From positions 22,655-86,654 of the forward strand of contig NZ_KQ236745.1 in assembly GCF_001185345.1 (NCBI RefSeq): DNA of 64,000 bases, given 5' to 3'. Position 1 is the first letter of the stretch. Every line of letters begins with the position of its first letter. Made by a program: the position numbers and the translations under genes. This stretch comes from Dorea sp. D27 (GTDB lineage: Bacteria > Bacillota > Clostridia > Lachnospirales > Lachnospiraceae). Shown piece after piece: positions 43,402 through 51,723 of the stretch. The notes under the pieces are model-generated. The model saw only the letters and a program-made list of their open reading frames with translations, was not told where the DNA came from and ran no database searches.

Positions 43402-43433
43402 AAGCTGGCAGTAACATGCCGGCTTGTTTTATT
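43402..43433 (+). terminator. intrinsic terminator after the araC-type gene
   Basis: AAGCTGGCA (43402-43410), loop GTAACA, TGCCGGCTT (43417-43425), then GTTTTATT. Nine base pairs including one G-U. Confidence 0.8.
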
Positions 43434-43496
43434 GCGCATGCATGTAATCCGGCCCGCATGCCAGCTGCAAAAAGGCAAAAAAAGACCATAAACTAG

Positions 43497-43551
43497 CCAA
43501 ATATTTGGTCGTAGCAATATACAAAAGTTGTTATAATTCATTATATAACAA
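43497..43551. promoter_or_regulatory. operator-like dyads before the sugar cluster
   Basis: CCAAATATTTGG (43497-43508) is a perfect 12-base palindrome. TTGTTATA (43528-43535) and TATAACAA (43544-43551) are inverted arms eight bases apart, with TATAAT inside (43532-43537) as a likely -10. No good -35 lies at normal spacing, as is common for activator-dependent promoters. This is the expected control region of the genes from 43575 on. Confidence 0.55.
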
Positions 43552-43574
43552 TACCGTTTTCGGAGGGGCACGAT

Positions 43575-44192
43575 ATGGAATTACAAAATGTGAACGATGA
43601 ATCTTTTAAAGCATACGGGCATGTGTTGACGGAATATGACGTATGCAGGCTGCGAAAGGAGATGGAACATACACCGCTGCCGGCGGACGATGTCATCTAT
43701 GTCCCATCGGTGGAAGAACTGGAGGCGCTTCCGGCGGCAGAATGCTTCCGGGATATGGCTTACGGGGGGCTCCCTATACAGGTGGGATACTGTAACGGAA
43801 GCAACCATGCGCTCAATGCGCTGGAATACCACCGGTCCTCAGAAATCAATATAGCGGTTACGGATTTGATTCTGCTGCTCGGCAGACAGCAAGATCTGGG
43901 GGACGATTACACTTATGACACTTCAAAGGTGGAAGCATTTTTTGTGCCTGCGGGAACCGTGATAGAAGTATACGCTACTACGCTGCATTATGCACCGTGT
44001 ACGGCTGCCGGCAGCGGGTTCCGATGTGTCGTGATATTGCCGAAAGGTACGAATACGGAGCTGGACTTCCTCGTATCCAAGGAAGGCGAAGGCCAGCTGC
44101 TGGCCGCGAGGAACAAATGGCTGATTGCCCACAGGGAAGCGGGGATAGAAGGTGCTTTCTGCGGACTGAGAGGAACCAATATTACCGTATAG
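43575..44192 (+). CDS. DUF4867 family protein, cupin-like
   Basis: A 205-residue protein of the DUF4867 family with no experimental function. NALEYHRSSEINIAVTD (about 76-92) and VEAFFVPAGTVIEVYATTLHYAPC (about 116-139) have the spacing of the metal-binding and active-site strands of cupins such as ureidoglycolate lyase and lyxose isomerase, so a sugar-processing cupin is inferred. GGAGGGG precedes ATG 43575. It is the first gene before an L-fucose isomerase-family gene and xylulokinase, so it presumably acts on the same sugar. Confidence 0.8.
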   Translation: MELQNVNDESFKAYGHVLTEYDVCRLRKEMEHTPLPADDVIYVPSVEELEALPAAECFRDMAYGGLPIQVGYCNGSNHALNALEYHRSSEINIAVTDLILLLGRQQDLGDDYTYDTSKVEAFFVPAGTVIEVYATTLHYAPCTAAGSGFRCVVILPKGTNTELDFLVSKEGEGQLLAARNKWLIAHREAGIEGAFCGLRGTNITV

Positions 44193-44225
44193 ATAACAAT
44201 TTACCAACAAGGAGGATTCAAAAAC

Positions 44226-45710
44226 ATGAACAACATGCCAGAAGTGAAAATCGGAGTTGTGGCCGTAAGCCGCGACTGTTTCCCAGAAAGCCTGTCGGTG
44301 ACAAGAAGGCGGAATCTGATGAAAGCATACACGGAAAAGTACGGGGAGGAAGGCATCTACGAATGCCCGGTCTGTATCGTGGAGAGTGAAATCCATATGG
44401 TACAGGCGCTGGAAGACGTGAAGAATGCAGGCTGCAACGCTCTGGTCGTATATCTTGGCAATTTTGGCCCGGAGATATCGGAGACGCTGCTCGCCAGACA
44501 TTTTGAAGGACCGAAGATGTTTATCGCTGCGGCGGAAGAGACGGGAGATAATCTTGTGCAGGGTAGAGGGGATGCCTACTGCGGCATGCTGAACGCCAGC
44601 TATAACCTTAAGCTTAGGAATGTTCAGGCATATATACCGGAATATCCGGTAGGAGATGCGTCCGACTGTGCAGACATGATTCACGAGTTTGTTCCGATTG
44701 CGAGAGCCGTCGTGGGACTGGGCAGTCTGAAGATTATCAGCTTCGGGCCGCGTCCTCTGAACTTCCTCGCCTGCAATGCCCCAATCAAGCAGCTCTACAA
44801 TATGGGAGTGGAGATTGAGGAGAATTCAGAGCTTGACCTGTTCGAGGCATTTCACAGACATGCCGGTGACGAAAGGATACCGGCTGTCGCAAAGGAGATG
44901 GAAGCGGAACTTGGCGCAGGCAATAAGAAGCCGGAGATTCTGCACAAGCTGGCGCAGTATGAGCTGACGCTGAAAGACTGGGTGGAAGAGCACCGGGGAT
45001 ACCGGAAATACGTCGCCATAGCAGGAAAATGCTGGCCGGCATTCCAGACACAGTTCGGCTTCGTCCCATGTTATGTCAACAGCCGCCTGACGGCCCAGGG
45101 CATTCCGGTATCGTGCGAGGTGGATATCTACGGCGCCTTGAGCGAGTTCATAGGTACGGTAGTGAGCGGCGACACGGTGACGCTTCTGGATATCAATAAT
45201 ACGGTGCCGAAGGATATGTACGAACAGGAGATTCAAGGGAAGTATGATTACAGCCTCCAGGATACTTTCATGGGCTTCCACTGCGGCAATACAGCTGCCG
45301 GCAAGCTGTCCTTCTGCGAGATGAAGTACCAGATGATCATGGCCAGGACGCTTCCGGAAGAAGTGACGCAGGGGACGCTCGAGGGCGATATCATACCTGG
45401 AGATATTACGTTCTACCGCCTGCAGAGCACGGCTGACAATATACTTCGGGCATACATCGCGCACGGTGAGGTGCTGCCGGTAGCGACGAGGTCCTTTGGC
45501 GGCGTAGGCGTATTTGCCATCCCGGAGATGGGACGGTTCTACCGCCATGTACTGATTGAAGGAGGCTATCCGCACCACGGTGCCGTTGCATTCGGCCATT
45601 ACGGAAAGGCGCTCTTTGAAGTGTTCAAATATATCGGCGTGCCGGTTGAGGAGATTGGCTACAACCAGCCGGCCGGAGTGAGATATCCTACAGAAAATCC
45701 ATGGAGGTAG
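44226..45710 (+). CDS. L-fucose/L-arabinose isomerase family protein
   Basis: A 494-residue protein of the fucose/arabinose isomerase fold. It has an N-terminal Rossmann-like domain (about 1-170), the middle with CWPAFQTQFGFVPCYVNSRL (about 265), and a C-terminal beta domain with FMGFHCGNTAAGKLSF (about 347-362) and late histidines PHHGAVAFGH (about 442). The metal-binding Glu and Asp appear around CEVDIYGALSE and TLLDINN. It would turn an aldose into a ketose that the adjacent xylulokinase phosphorylates. The true sugar is unknown; D-arabinose, L-fucose or a related pentose are options. Confidence 0.87.
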   Translation: MNNMPEVKIGVVAVSRDCFPESLSVTRRRNLMKAYTEKYGEEGIYECPVCIVESEIHMVQALEDVKNAGCNALVVYLGNFGPEISETLLARHFEGPKMFIAAAEETGDNLVQGRGDAYCGMLNASYNLKLRNVQAYIPEYPVGDASDCADMIHEFVPIARAVVGLGSLKIISFGPRPLNFLACNAPIKQLYNMGVEIEENSELDLFEAFHRHAGDERIPAVAKEMEAELGAGNKKPEILHKLAQYELTLKDWVEEHRGYRKYVAIAGKCWPAFQTQFGFVPCYVNSRLTAQGIPVSCEVDIYGALSEFIGTVVSGDTVTLLDINNTVPKDMYEQEIQGKYDYSLQDTFMGFHCGNTAAGKLSFCEMKYQMIMARTLPEEVTQGTLEGDIIPGDITFYRLQSTADNILRAYIAHGEVLPVATRSFGGVGVFAIPEMGRFYRHVLIEGGYPHHGAVAFGHYGKALFEVFKYIGVPVEEIGYNQPAGVRYPTENPWR

Positions 45711-45714
45711 CGTC

Positions 45715-47175
45715 ATGTTGTACATAGGAGTTGATTTGGGAACATCTGCAGTAAAGCTTCTGCTGATGGATGAAGAAGGAGATATAAAGAATATCGTATC
45801 CAAGGAGTACCCTCTGTTTTTCCCGCATCCCGGCTGGTCCGAGCAGCATCCGGAAGACTGGTTTGAAAAATCGATAGAAGGGATAAAAGAGCTGACGGAA
45901 GGATTTGACAGAAGCGAGGTGGCAGGCATCAGCTTCGGCGGACAGATGCATGGCCTCGTTGCGCTTGATGAAAGAGATAATGTCATCCGTCCCGCGATTC
46001 TCTGGAACGATGGCAGAACAGGGGAAGAGACGGATTACCTGAACGAGGTCATCGGTAAAGACAAGCTGTCGGAATATACTGCAAATATCGCTTTTGCCGG
46101 TTTTACAGCGCCTAAGATTCTCTGGATGAAGAAGCATGAGCCGGAGAACTTTAAAAAGATTGCGAAGATTATGCTGCCGAAAGATTATCTCGCATACAAG
46201 CTGTCCGGCACTTTCTGTACCGATGTGTCGGACGCGTCGGGCATGCTGCTCATGGACGTGAAGAACCGCCGCTGGTCGGATGAGATGCTTGACGTGTGCG
46301 GGATAAGTTCCAAGCAGCTTCCGAAGCTCTATGAGAGCTATGAGCCTGTCGGTACGTTAAGGCAGGAAGTGGCAGAAGAGCTTGGGCTGAGCGCTGAAGT
46401 CAAGGTGATAGCCGGGGCGGGAGACAATGCCGCTGCGGCAGTCGGGACCGGAACGGTAGGAGACGGCATGTGCAACATCTCTCTCGGCACTTCCGGAACG
46501 ATATTCATATCAAGCAGGAAATTCGGCGTTGATGAACATAACGCACTGCATTCCTTCGCGCATGCGGACGGCAGCTATCATCTCATGGGATGCATGCTGA
46601 GCGCGGCCTCCTGCAATAAATGGTGGGCGGAAAATATACTGAAGACAAAAGATTATGCCGCGGAACAGGAAGGAATCAGGGCGCTTGGCGAGAACAACGT
46701 GTTCTATCTGCCTTACCTCATGGGAGAGCGTTCTCCCCACAATAATCCGAAAGCGAGAGCCATGTTTATCGGCATGTCCATGGACACGACGAGAGAAGAC
46801 ATGACCCAGGCGGTTCTGGAAGGAGTGGCATTCGGGCTTCGTGATTCGCTTGAAGTGGCGAGAAGCCTCGGCGTCAATATAGAACGAACGAAAATATGCG
46901 GCGGAGGCGCAAAGAGCCCCCTCTGGAAGAAAATCATAGCCAATGTCATGAATATGAAAGTGGATGTGATAGAAAGCGAAGAAGGACCGGCTCTGGGCGG
47001 TGCCATGCTGGCGGCTGTCGGATGTGGGGAATATCCTGATGTGGAGACGATCGCGCGTAAGATTGTAAAAGTTGTGGATACTGTGGAGCCGGAGCCGGCA
47101 TTGGTAGAGAAGTATGAAGAAAAATACAGCCGGTTCAAAAAGATATATCCGACAGTGAAATGCTTATACCAATAA
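45715..47175 (+). CDS. xylB: xylulokinase
   Basis: A 486-residue FGGY-family kinase. The N-terminal phosphate loop is GVDLGTSAVKLLL (about 4-16), SFGGQMHGLVALD (about 76) is the xylulokinase substrate motif, with catalytic Asp in LWNDGRT (about 100 to 101) and the FGGY-type signature GVAFGLRDSLEVARSLG near 370. C-terminal GGGAKSPLWKKIIANV binds adenine. It phosphorylates D-xylulose to enter the pentose phosphate pathway. It begins four bases after the isomerase gene. Its end overlaps a minus-strand gene by 41 bases. Confidence 0.93.
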   Translation: MLYIGVDLGTSAVKLLLMDEEGDIKNIVSKEYPLFFPHPGWSEQHPEDWFEKSIEGIKELTEGFDRSEVAGISFGGQMHGLVALDERDNVIRPAILWNDGRTGEETDYLNEVIGKDKLSEYTANIAFAGFTAPKILWMKKHEPENFKKIAKIMLPKDYLAYKLSGTFCTDVSDASGMLLMDVKNRRWSDEMLDVCGISSKQLPKLYESYEPVGTLRQEVAEELGLSAEVKVIAGAGDNAAAAVGTGTVGDGMCNISLGTSGTIFISSRKFGVDEHNALHSFAHADGSYHLMGCMLSAASCNKWWAENILKTKDYAAEQEGIRALGENNVFYLPYLMGERSPHNNPKARAMFIGMSMDTTREDMTQAVLEGVAFGLRDSLEVARSLGVNIERTKICGGGAKSPLWKKIIANVMNMKVDVIESEEGPALGGAMLAAVGCGEYPDVETIARKIVKVVDTVEPEPALVEKYEEKYSRFKKIYPTVKCLYQ

Positions 47176-47410
47176 GAAGATGTAAGATAATAATGGCAGG
47201 AATGCCGATGCGGAAGCGGGCGTGCTTTGTTTTATGACGGAAACAGAGCATGCCCGTTTCCGCGCCGAAGGCGCCACCGATAAGCGCGGCAAACAGCAGC
47301 GTTTTCTCAGGAATGCGCCATTGCCGTTTTACTGCTCTTGACTTGTCCAACCCAAAGAGCGCGAATGAAATCATATTTATACATATAAGATAAAGAACCA
47401 CGAAGAGCAT
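47135..47410 (-). CDS. DUF1294 small membrane protein
   Basis: A 91-residue protein of the DUF1294 family with three hydrophobic segments (about 2-18, 35-55 and 68-85). Signature elements are FALFGLDKSRA, RIPEKTLLFAALIGGAFGAETGM and RHKTKH. The function is unknown. The start is ATG 47410, eight bases after GGAGG; two further in-frame starts upstream are too near or ahead of that site. It converges on xylB with overlapping coding ends and no terminator between. Confidence 0.83.
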   Translation of the reverse strand: MLFVVLYLICINMISFALFGLDKSRAVKRQWRIPEKTLLFAALIGGAFGAETGMLCFRHKTKHARFRIGIPAIIILHLLIGISISLSDISF

Positions 47411-47580
47411 AAACATTTCCTCCCAGGCGCATTTTAACATATACAGGCGGTTCCGGCAATGCGTGGGCGCAAATAGATATAAGTTACCTGTGGAAAATCA
47501 GTTCCGGTTATGATAGAATTATCTGGTACACAGAGCCCAGATGGGCGGTAACAAAATATCGGAAATAAGGAGCAGAGTTT

Positions 47581-48540
47581 ATGGATAAGATATACGATGT
47601 GACGGCACTTGGGGAGATGTTGATCGATTTTACGCTGAATGGACAGAGCAGCCAGGGGAATAATATGTTTGAGGCATGTCCGGGCGGGGCGCCGTGCAAT
47701 GTACTGGCCATGCTGAACAAGCTGGGTAAAAAGACTGCCTTTATCGGAAAAGTGGGACAGGATCAGTTCGGACGCCTCTTGAAGGATACGATAGACGGAC
47801 TTGGGATAGAGACAAAAGGGCTTATCCTGGATGAGCAGATTCATACGACATTGGCCTTTGTACATACATTTCCTGACGGAGACCGCGAGTTCTCCTTTTA
47901 CAGGAAGCCGGGGGCGGATATGATGCTGACGGAAGAGGAAGTGGATTATGACCTGATCCGCCGGTCAAAGGTATTTCATTTTGGTACCCTTTCCATGACA
48001 GATGAACCTGTGAGGAGCGCCACAAAGAAAGCGCTTGACGTGGCAAAAGAGGCCGGCTGCCTCATATCGTTCGATCCAAATCTGCGCCCTCCGCTCTGGG
48101 ATTCACTTGATAACGCGAAGGAAGCCATGGAATTTGGATTCCAATATTGTGATATGCTGAAAATCTCAGATAATGAGATTCAGTTCGTATCAGGAAAAGA
48201 AGATTATGATGAGGGAATACTGTATCTGAAAGAAAAATATAAAATTCCGCTTATCTTCCTCACGATGGGGAAAGACGGAAGCAGGGCATACTATAAAGGC
48301 ACCCGCGTGGAACGCAAAGGGTTCCGTGTCAAGGCGATAGAGACGACAGGCGCCGGGGACACGTTCTGTGGCTGCGGCATCGGGGGAATACTGGATTATG
48401 GATTGGATATGCTGACGGAGAGCCAGCTTGGCAATATCCTTACATATGCCAATGCGGGTGCTGCTCTTATCACGATGAAAAAGGGCGCTATTCGTTCTAT
48501 GCCGGAGCCTGCGGATATAGAGGCATTGATACACAAGTAA
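47581..48540 (+). CDS. PfkB-family carbohydrate kinase (fructokinase-like)
   Basis: A 319-residue ribokinase-superfamily enzyme. The N-terminal GGAPCNVLAMLNKLGKKTAFIGKVGQDQFG (about 35-64, the first PfkB signature) and the C-terminal ETTGAGDTFCGCG (catalytic Asp about 259, second signature) are clear. Bacterial fructokinases have the same overall plan. AAGGAG precedes ATG 47581. It is separate from xylB but could serve the same ketose pathway. Confidence 0.87.
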   Translation: MDKIYDVTALGEMLIDFTLNGQSSQGNNMFEACPGGAPCNVLAMLNKLGKKTAFIGKVGQDQFGRLLKDTIDGLGIETKGLILDEQIHTTLAFVHTFPDGDREFSFYRKPGADMMLTEEEVDYDLIRRSKVFHFGTLSMTDEPVRSATKKALDVAKEAGCLISFDPNLRPPLWDSLDNAKEAMEFGFQYCDMLKISDNEIQFVSGKEDYDEGILYLKEKYKIPLIFLTMGKDGSRAYYKGTRVERKGFRVKAIETTGAGDTFCGCGIGGILDYGLDMLTESQLGNILTYANAGAALITMKKGAIRSMPEPADIEALIHK

Positions 48541-48558
48541 AATAGCGAAGGAATTATT

Positions 48559-49899
48559 ATGGGATTACGACGAATGCTGGCCGTCTGGGCGGCTAAAATT
48601 ACAGAAAAAATAAGTGTTCATATCTTCCATCGGCAAGGTGTGACGTGGGCCGGAAAGATTGCCTTGAGAATATGTCCGTCTGTCCTGAAGGAGCTATCGG
48701 GGCAGGTAAGGAAAGGAGTCTTTATCGTATGCGGCACGAACGGCAAGACGACGACGAACAATATGCTCTGTGCCGCACTGGAGGCAGAAGGAAATAAAGT
48801 GGTCTGCAACCATACAGGCTCTAATATGCTTAACGGCGTTGTAGCCGCATTTGTGCTCGGGGCAGGAAACAGTGGCCGCCTCGATGCAGATTATGCGTGT
48901 ATCGAAGTGGACGAGGCATCTACAAGAAGAGTAGTTCCGCATTTCAAGCCAGATTACATGGTGCTGACCAATCTGTTCCGTGACCAGCTGGACCGCTACG
49001 GGGAGATTGACATTACGATGAATATATTAAAGGAAGTGATGGGTTCAGCCCCTGAGATGACGGTAATCGTGAACGGTGATGACGCACTGTCCGCTTTCCT
49101 TGCCATGGAGAGCGGCAACCGATATATAACATATGGAATCAGTGAACAGGTGGTGGACGACAACGGTTCACAGGAGATACGGGAAGGTCGGTTCTGTAAA
49201 AGGTGCGGTGCTCCGCTTGCTTACAAGTTCTATCATTACAGCCAGCTAGGCGACTATGCATGTACAGAGTGTGACTTCAGACGTCCGGACATACAGTTTG
49301 ATGCATCAGAGGTTGAAGTTGGGGACCGTCTGGCCTTTAAGGTTGAGGGCAGGAGCATTGCGGCAGATTACAAAGGGTTCTATAATGTATATAATATTCT
49401 GGCAGCTTATACGGCGGGCAGGACGGCCGGGCTTGAACTGGCACATTTCAATGAGATGCTTGAGAAGTTCAATCCAGAAAACGGCAGGATGGAGAAGTTC
49501 CAGATAGGCGGCACCGGCGTCATCCTGAACCTTGCCAAGAATCCGGCGGGATTCAATCAGAATATCTCTGCAGTTATGCAGGATACTTCCCGGAAAGATA
49601 TTATCATTGTAATCAATGACAATGCTCAGGACGGTACAGACGTGTCCTGGCTCTGGGACGTCGACTTTGACCGGTTTAAGGAAGATGACGTCGATTCCGT
49701 AACCGTCAGCGGCATCCGATGCCATGACATGGGACTGCGCCTAAAATATACGGATATTCCGAATACGATACAGGCCGATGTAGAAAATGCCATATGTGAG
49801 AGGCTGGAAAATGGCTGTGGCAATCTGTACGTACTTGTTAACTATACTGCGCTTTTCAGTACAAGAAATGTGCTGAAAAGGCTGGAGGGGGAGAAGTGA
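48559..49899 (+). CDS. murT: lipid II isoglutaminyl synthase, ligase subunit MurT
   Basis: A 446-residue Mur-ligase-type enzyme which, with GatD, amidates the D-glutamate of lipid II. The ATP P-loop is VCGTNGKTTTNNML (about 57-70), followed by SNMLNGVVAAF, EVDEAS and VLTNLFRDQLDRYGE. An inserted four-Cys zinc ribbon is seen (CKRCGAP about 214 and CTEC about 234), as in known MurT. The C-terminal DUF1727 domain runs about 330-440. Its TGA overlaps the gatD start by one base. Confidence 0.93.
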   Translation: MGLRRMLAVWAAKITEKISVHIFHRQGVTWAGKIALRICPSVLKELSGQVRKGVFIVCGTNGKTTTNNMLCAALEAEGNKVVCNHTGSNMLNGVVAAFVLGAGNSGRLDADYACIEVDEASTRRVVPHFKPDYMVLTNLFRDQLDRYGEIDITMNILKEVMGSAPEMTVIVNGDDALSAFLAMESGNRYITYGISEQVVDDNGSQEIREGRFCKRCGAPLAYKFYHYSQLGDYACTECDFRRPDIQFDASEVEVGDRLAFKVEGRSIAADYKGFYNVYNILAAYTAGRTAGLELAHFNEMLEKFNPENGRMEKFQIGGTGVILNLAKNPAGFNQNISAVMQDTSRKDIIIVINDNAQDGTDVSWLWDVDFDRFKEDDVDSVTVSGIRCHDMGLRLKYTDIPNTIQADVENAICERLENGCGNLYVLVNYTALFSTRNVLKRLEGEK

Positions 49900-50633
49900 T
49901 GGATAAGAAAGACATGAAACTGACAATCGGACATCTCTATCCGGACCTTCTGAACCTTTACGGCGACCGCGGTAATATCGCCTGTATGATGAAGCGGTGC
50001 GGATGGAGAGGGATTGAAGCGCAGACGGTTGAATTTAATACAGGAGATGAGATTGACTTTCAGGAACTTGATATCGTATTACTTGGCGGCGGCTCCGACC
50101 GGGAACAGAGGATTGTGTGTAAAAATCTGCTTGCCATCCGGGAGCAGTTCAAAGAATATGTAGAAGACAACGGAGTAGTCATAGCCGTATGCGGCGGCTA
50201 CCAGCTGCTCGGCAAGTATTATAAGACGGACGAAGGTCCCATCGAAGGGCTCGGCCTCGTGGACATATATACGGAACAGGGAGAAGGAAGGCTGATTGAC
50301 AATATCGTGCTGGAGAGCAGCGTGTGTGAGATGCCTGTAGTCGGCTTTGAAAATCATGGCGGCAGGACATTTATCAATGACAACACGCCATTCGGAAAGG
50401 TTCTGTACGGTGCGGGAAATGACGGAGAGAGCGGGTACGAAGGAGTCGTATATAAGAATGTGATTGGTACGTACCTCCACGGCCCCCTGCTGCCTAAGAA
50501 TCCGCAAGTCTGCGACTGGCTCATACAAAAAGCGCTGGAGCGCCGGTACGGCGCCACAGAGCTGGAACCTCTGGATGACAGCCGGGAGAAGGAAGCAAAC
50601 GGGTATATTTACCACAGATTTGTAAAACAATAA
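49899..50633 (+). CDS. gatD: lipid II isoglutaminyl synthase, amidotransferase subunit GatD
   Basis: A 244-residue class I glutamine amidotransferase supplying ammonia to MurT. The nucleophile is the Cys of VIAVCGGYQLLG (about 92-103) and the catalytic His is in IGTYLHGPLLPKNP (about 190); the glutamine hole is LLGGGSD near 52. AGGGGGAG lies seven bases before ATG 49899; GTG 49896 is in frame but less well placed. The MurT-GatD pair marks Gram-positive peptidoglycan amidation, which affects cross-linking and lysozyme resistance. Confidence 0.93.
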   Translation: MDKKDMKLTIGHLYPDLLNLYGDRGNIACMMKRCGWRGIEAQTVEFNTGDEIDFQELDIVLLGGGSDREQRIVCKNLLAIREQFKEYVEDNGVVIAVCGGYQLLGKYYKTDEGPIEGLGLVDIYTEQGEGRLIDNIVLESSVCEMPVVGFENHGGRTFINDNTPFGKVLYGAGNDGESGYEGVVYKNVIGTYLHGPLLPKNPQVCDWLIQKALERRYGATELEPLDDSREKEANGYIYHRFVKQ

Positions 50634-50646
50634 AGGAAAGGACATC

Positions 50647-51000
50647 TCAGGAACCCGCCTGTTCTGCGTCACGCAGTTCCAGAAGATGGATACATTTCAG
50701 CACATCCCTTTTGGACTCAGGGGAAAGGCTGCGGTATCGTTCCAGGAAGTTCCGTTCTGTGACAGGTTCCGGTACGGACTGCGACGGTGTCAAGGTGATG
50801 GATTCTTCACCTTCCAGCAGATAATCGATGGACACGTGAAAGAGGTTGGCAAGCGCAGTCAGCTTTTCGTGTGAAGGCTGCCTGTTTTTAGTCTCGTATC
50901 CGGCGATGGTAGAGCGCGCCACATTGAGCCGGCGGGCAACATAATCCTGTGTCATCTCATTTTTCAGACGCAGGGCTTTCAACCTTTTATCAAATGACAT
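50647..51000 (-). CDS. XRE-family helix-turn-helix regulator
   Basis: A 117-residue regulator. The HTH is at about 8-62 (LKALRLKNEMTQDYVARRL, VARSTIAGYETKNRQPSHEKL, ALANLFHVSIDYLLEG), the SinR/phage-repressor type, followed by a linker and a C-terminal helix region (NFLERYRSLSPESKRDVLKCIHLLE) that probably dimerises. AGGAGG precedes ATG 51000. It converges on gatD with a 13-base gap and is divergent from a small membrane-protein gene. Its target is unknown. Confidence 0.87.
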   Translation of the reverse strand: MSFDKRLKALRLKNEMTQDYVARRLNVARSTIAGYETKNRQPSHEKLTALANLFHVSIDYLLEGEESITLTPSQSVPEPVTERNFLERYRSLSPESKRDVLKCIHLLELRDAEQAGS

Positions 51001-51123
51001 ACCGCTACCTCCTCTGCATTATGAGCTTTATTTTAGCAAGTGTTCCCGGAAAGTAGAGGATATGTGCCGAATATCAACAAAATGTTGCGGCAAAGTTTCG
51101 GAACGGAACATAAATGGATTGCG

Positions 51124-51152
51124 TTGACATAAGAAGGGAAACAACCTATAAT
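51124..51152 (+). promoter_or_regulatory. perfect consensus sigma-A promoter
   Basis: TTGACA (51124-51129), 17-base spacer, TATAAT (51147-51152). All twelve positions match consensus, upstream of the small membrane protein at 51184. Confidence 0.85.
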
Positions 51153-51183
51153 TTAAATAAATGAACCGAGAGGATTATGATAG

Positions 51184-51645
51184 ATGATAATTGCAAAAAA
51201 TGATGAGGCGAAAAGAAGCAAGATTTGGACGGTAGTGACACTTGTCAGTTCGGTGTTGATTGTATTGATTGCGGTGTTTCTTCTGACAAAGCTGTTCACG
51301 ACTAACCCGCTGGAAGGTACATGGGAGGACGAGGACGGGAACTATGTCCTGTCAATCAAAGGAAATAATTCCCTTACCGTGAATGTCCCGGCCCTTGCCG
51401 AAGATTACGATGCAGACATCAAGATGGATTATGTGCTTGATAAGGATGAAAAGACTGTCACGATCAAGATGAATGAATCCGAGGTGAAGAAGGCGGTGGA
51501 ACAATCCGACGGGATGCTCACAGAGGAGACGCTTGACAATGCGCTCAGTTCTGTCACCACTACGTTTGGTTACAGCGTGGATGGAGATACCCTGACGTTG
51601 ACGGAACGCGAATATGGCGAACAGATGGTATTTACGAAAAAATAA
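51184..51645 (+). CDS. membrane-anchored small protein of unknown function
   Basis: A 153-residue protein with one N-terminal membrane helix (about 14-38: WTVVTLVSSVLIVLIAVFLL). The outside part begins NPLEGTWEDEDGNYVLSIKG, a beta-rich lipocalin-like repeat found in many small clostridial envelope proteins, and ends with SVDGDTLTLTEREYGEQMVF. I do not recognise a named family with confidence. GAGG lies upstream of ATG 51184, and the promoter is a perfect consensus, so strong constitutive expression is expected. Confidence 0.7.
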   Translation: MIIAKNDEAKRSKIWTVVTLVSSVLIVLIAVFLLTKLFTTNPLEGTWEDEDGNYVLSIKGNNSLTVNVPALAEDYDADIKMDYVLDKDEKTVTIKMNESEVKKAVEQSDGMLTEETLDNALSSVTTTFGYSVDGDTLTLTEREYGEQMVFTKK

Positions 51646-51658
51646 TAAGATTGGATAT

Positions 51659-51709
51659 CCCTCTATTGACGCCGGGAAAGAAAGGTGAAGGATAGAGGGG
51701 TTTTATTTT
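51659..51709 (+). terminator. intrinsic terminator before ispG
   Basis: CCCTCTAT (51659-51666) pairs with ATAGAGGG (51692-51699), followed by GTTTTATTTT. The 25-base loop is large. It ends 15 bases before ispG, so it separates ispG from the upstream gene or attenuates it. Confidence 0.65.
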
Positions 51710-51723
51710 GCAGGAGGTGTGTC

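Noticed and set aside
44826-45986. 386-codon minus-strand open frame
   Set aside because: A shadow of the isomerase and xylulokinase genes, with no family resemblance.
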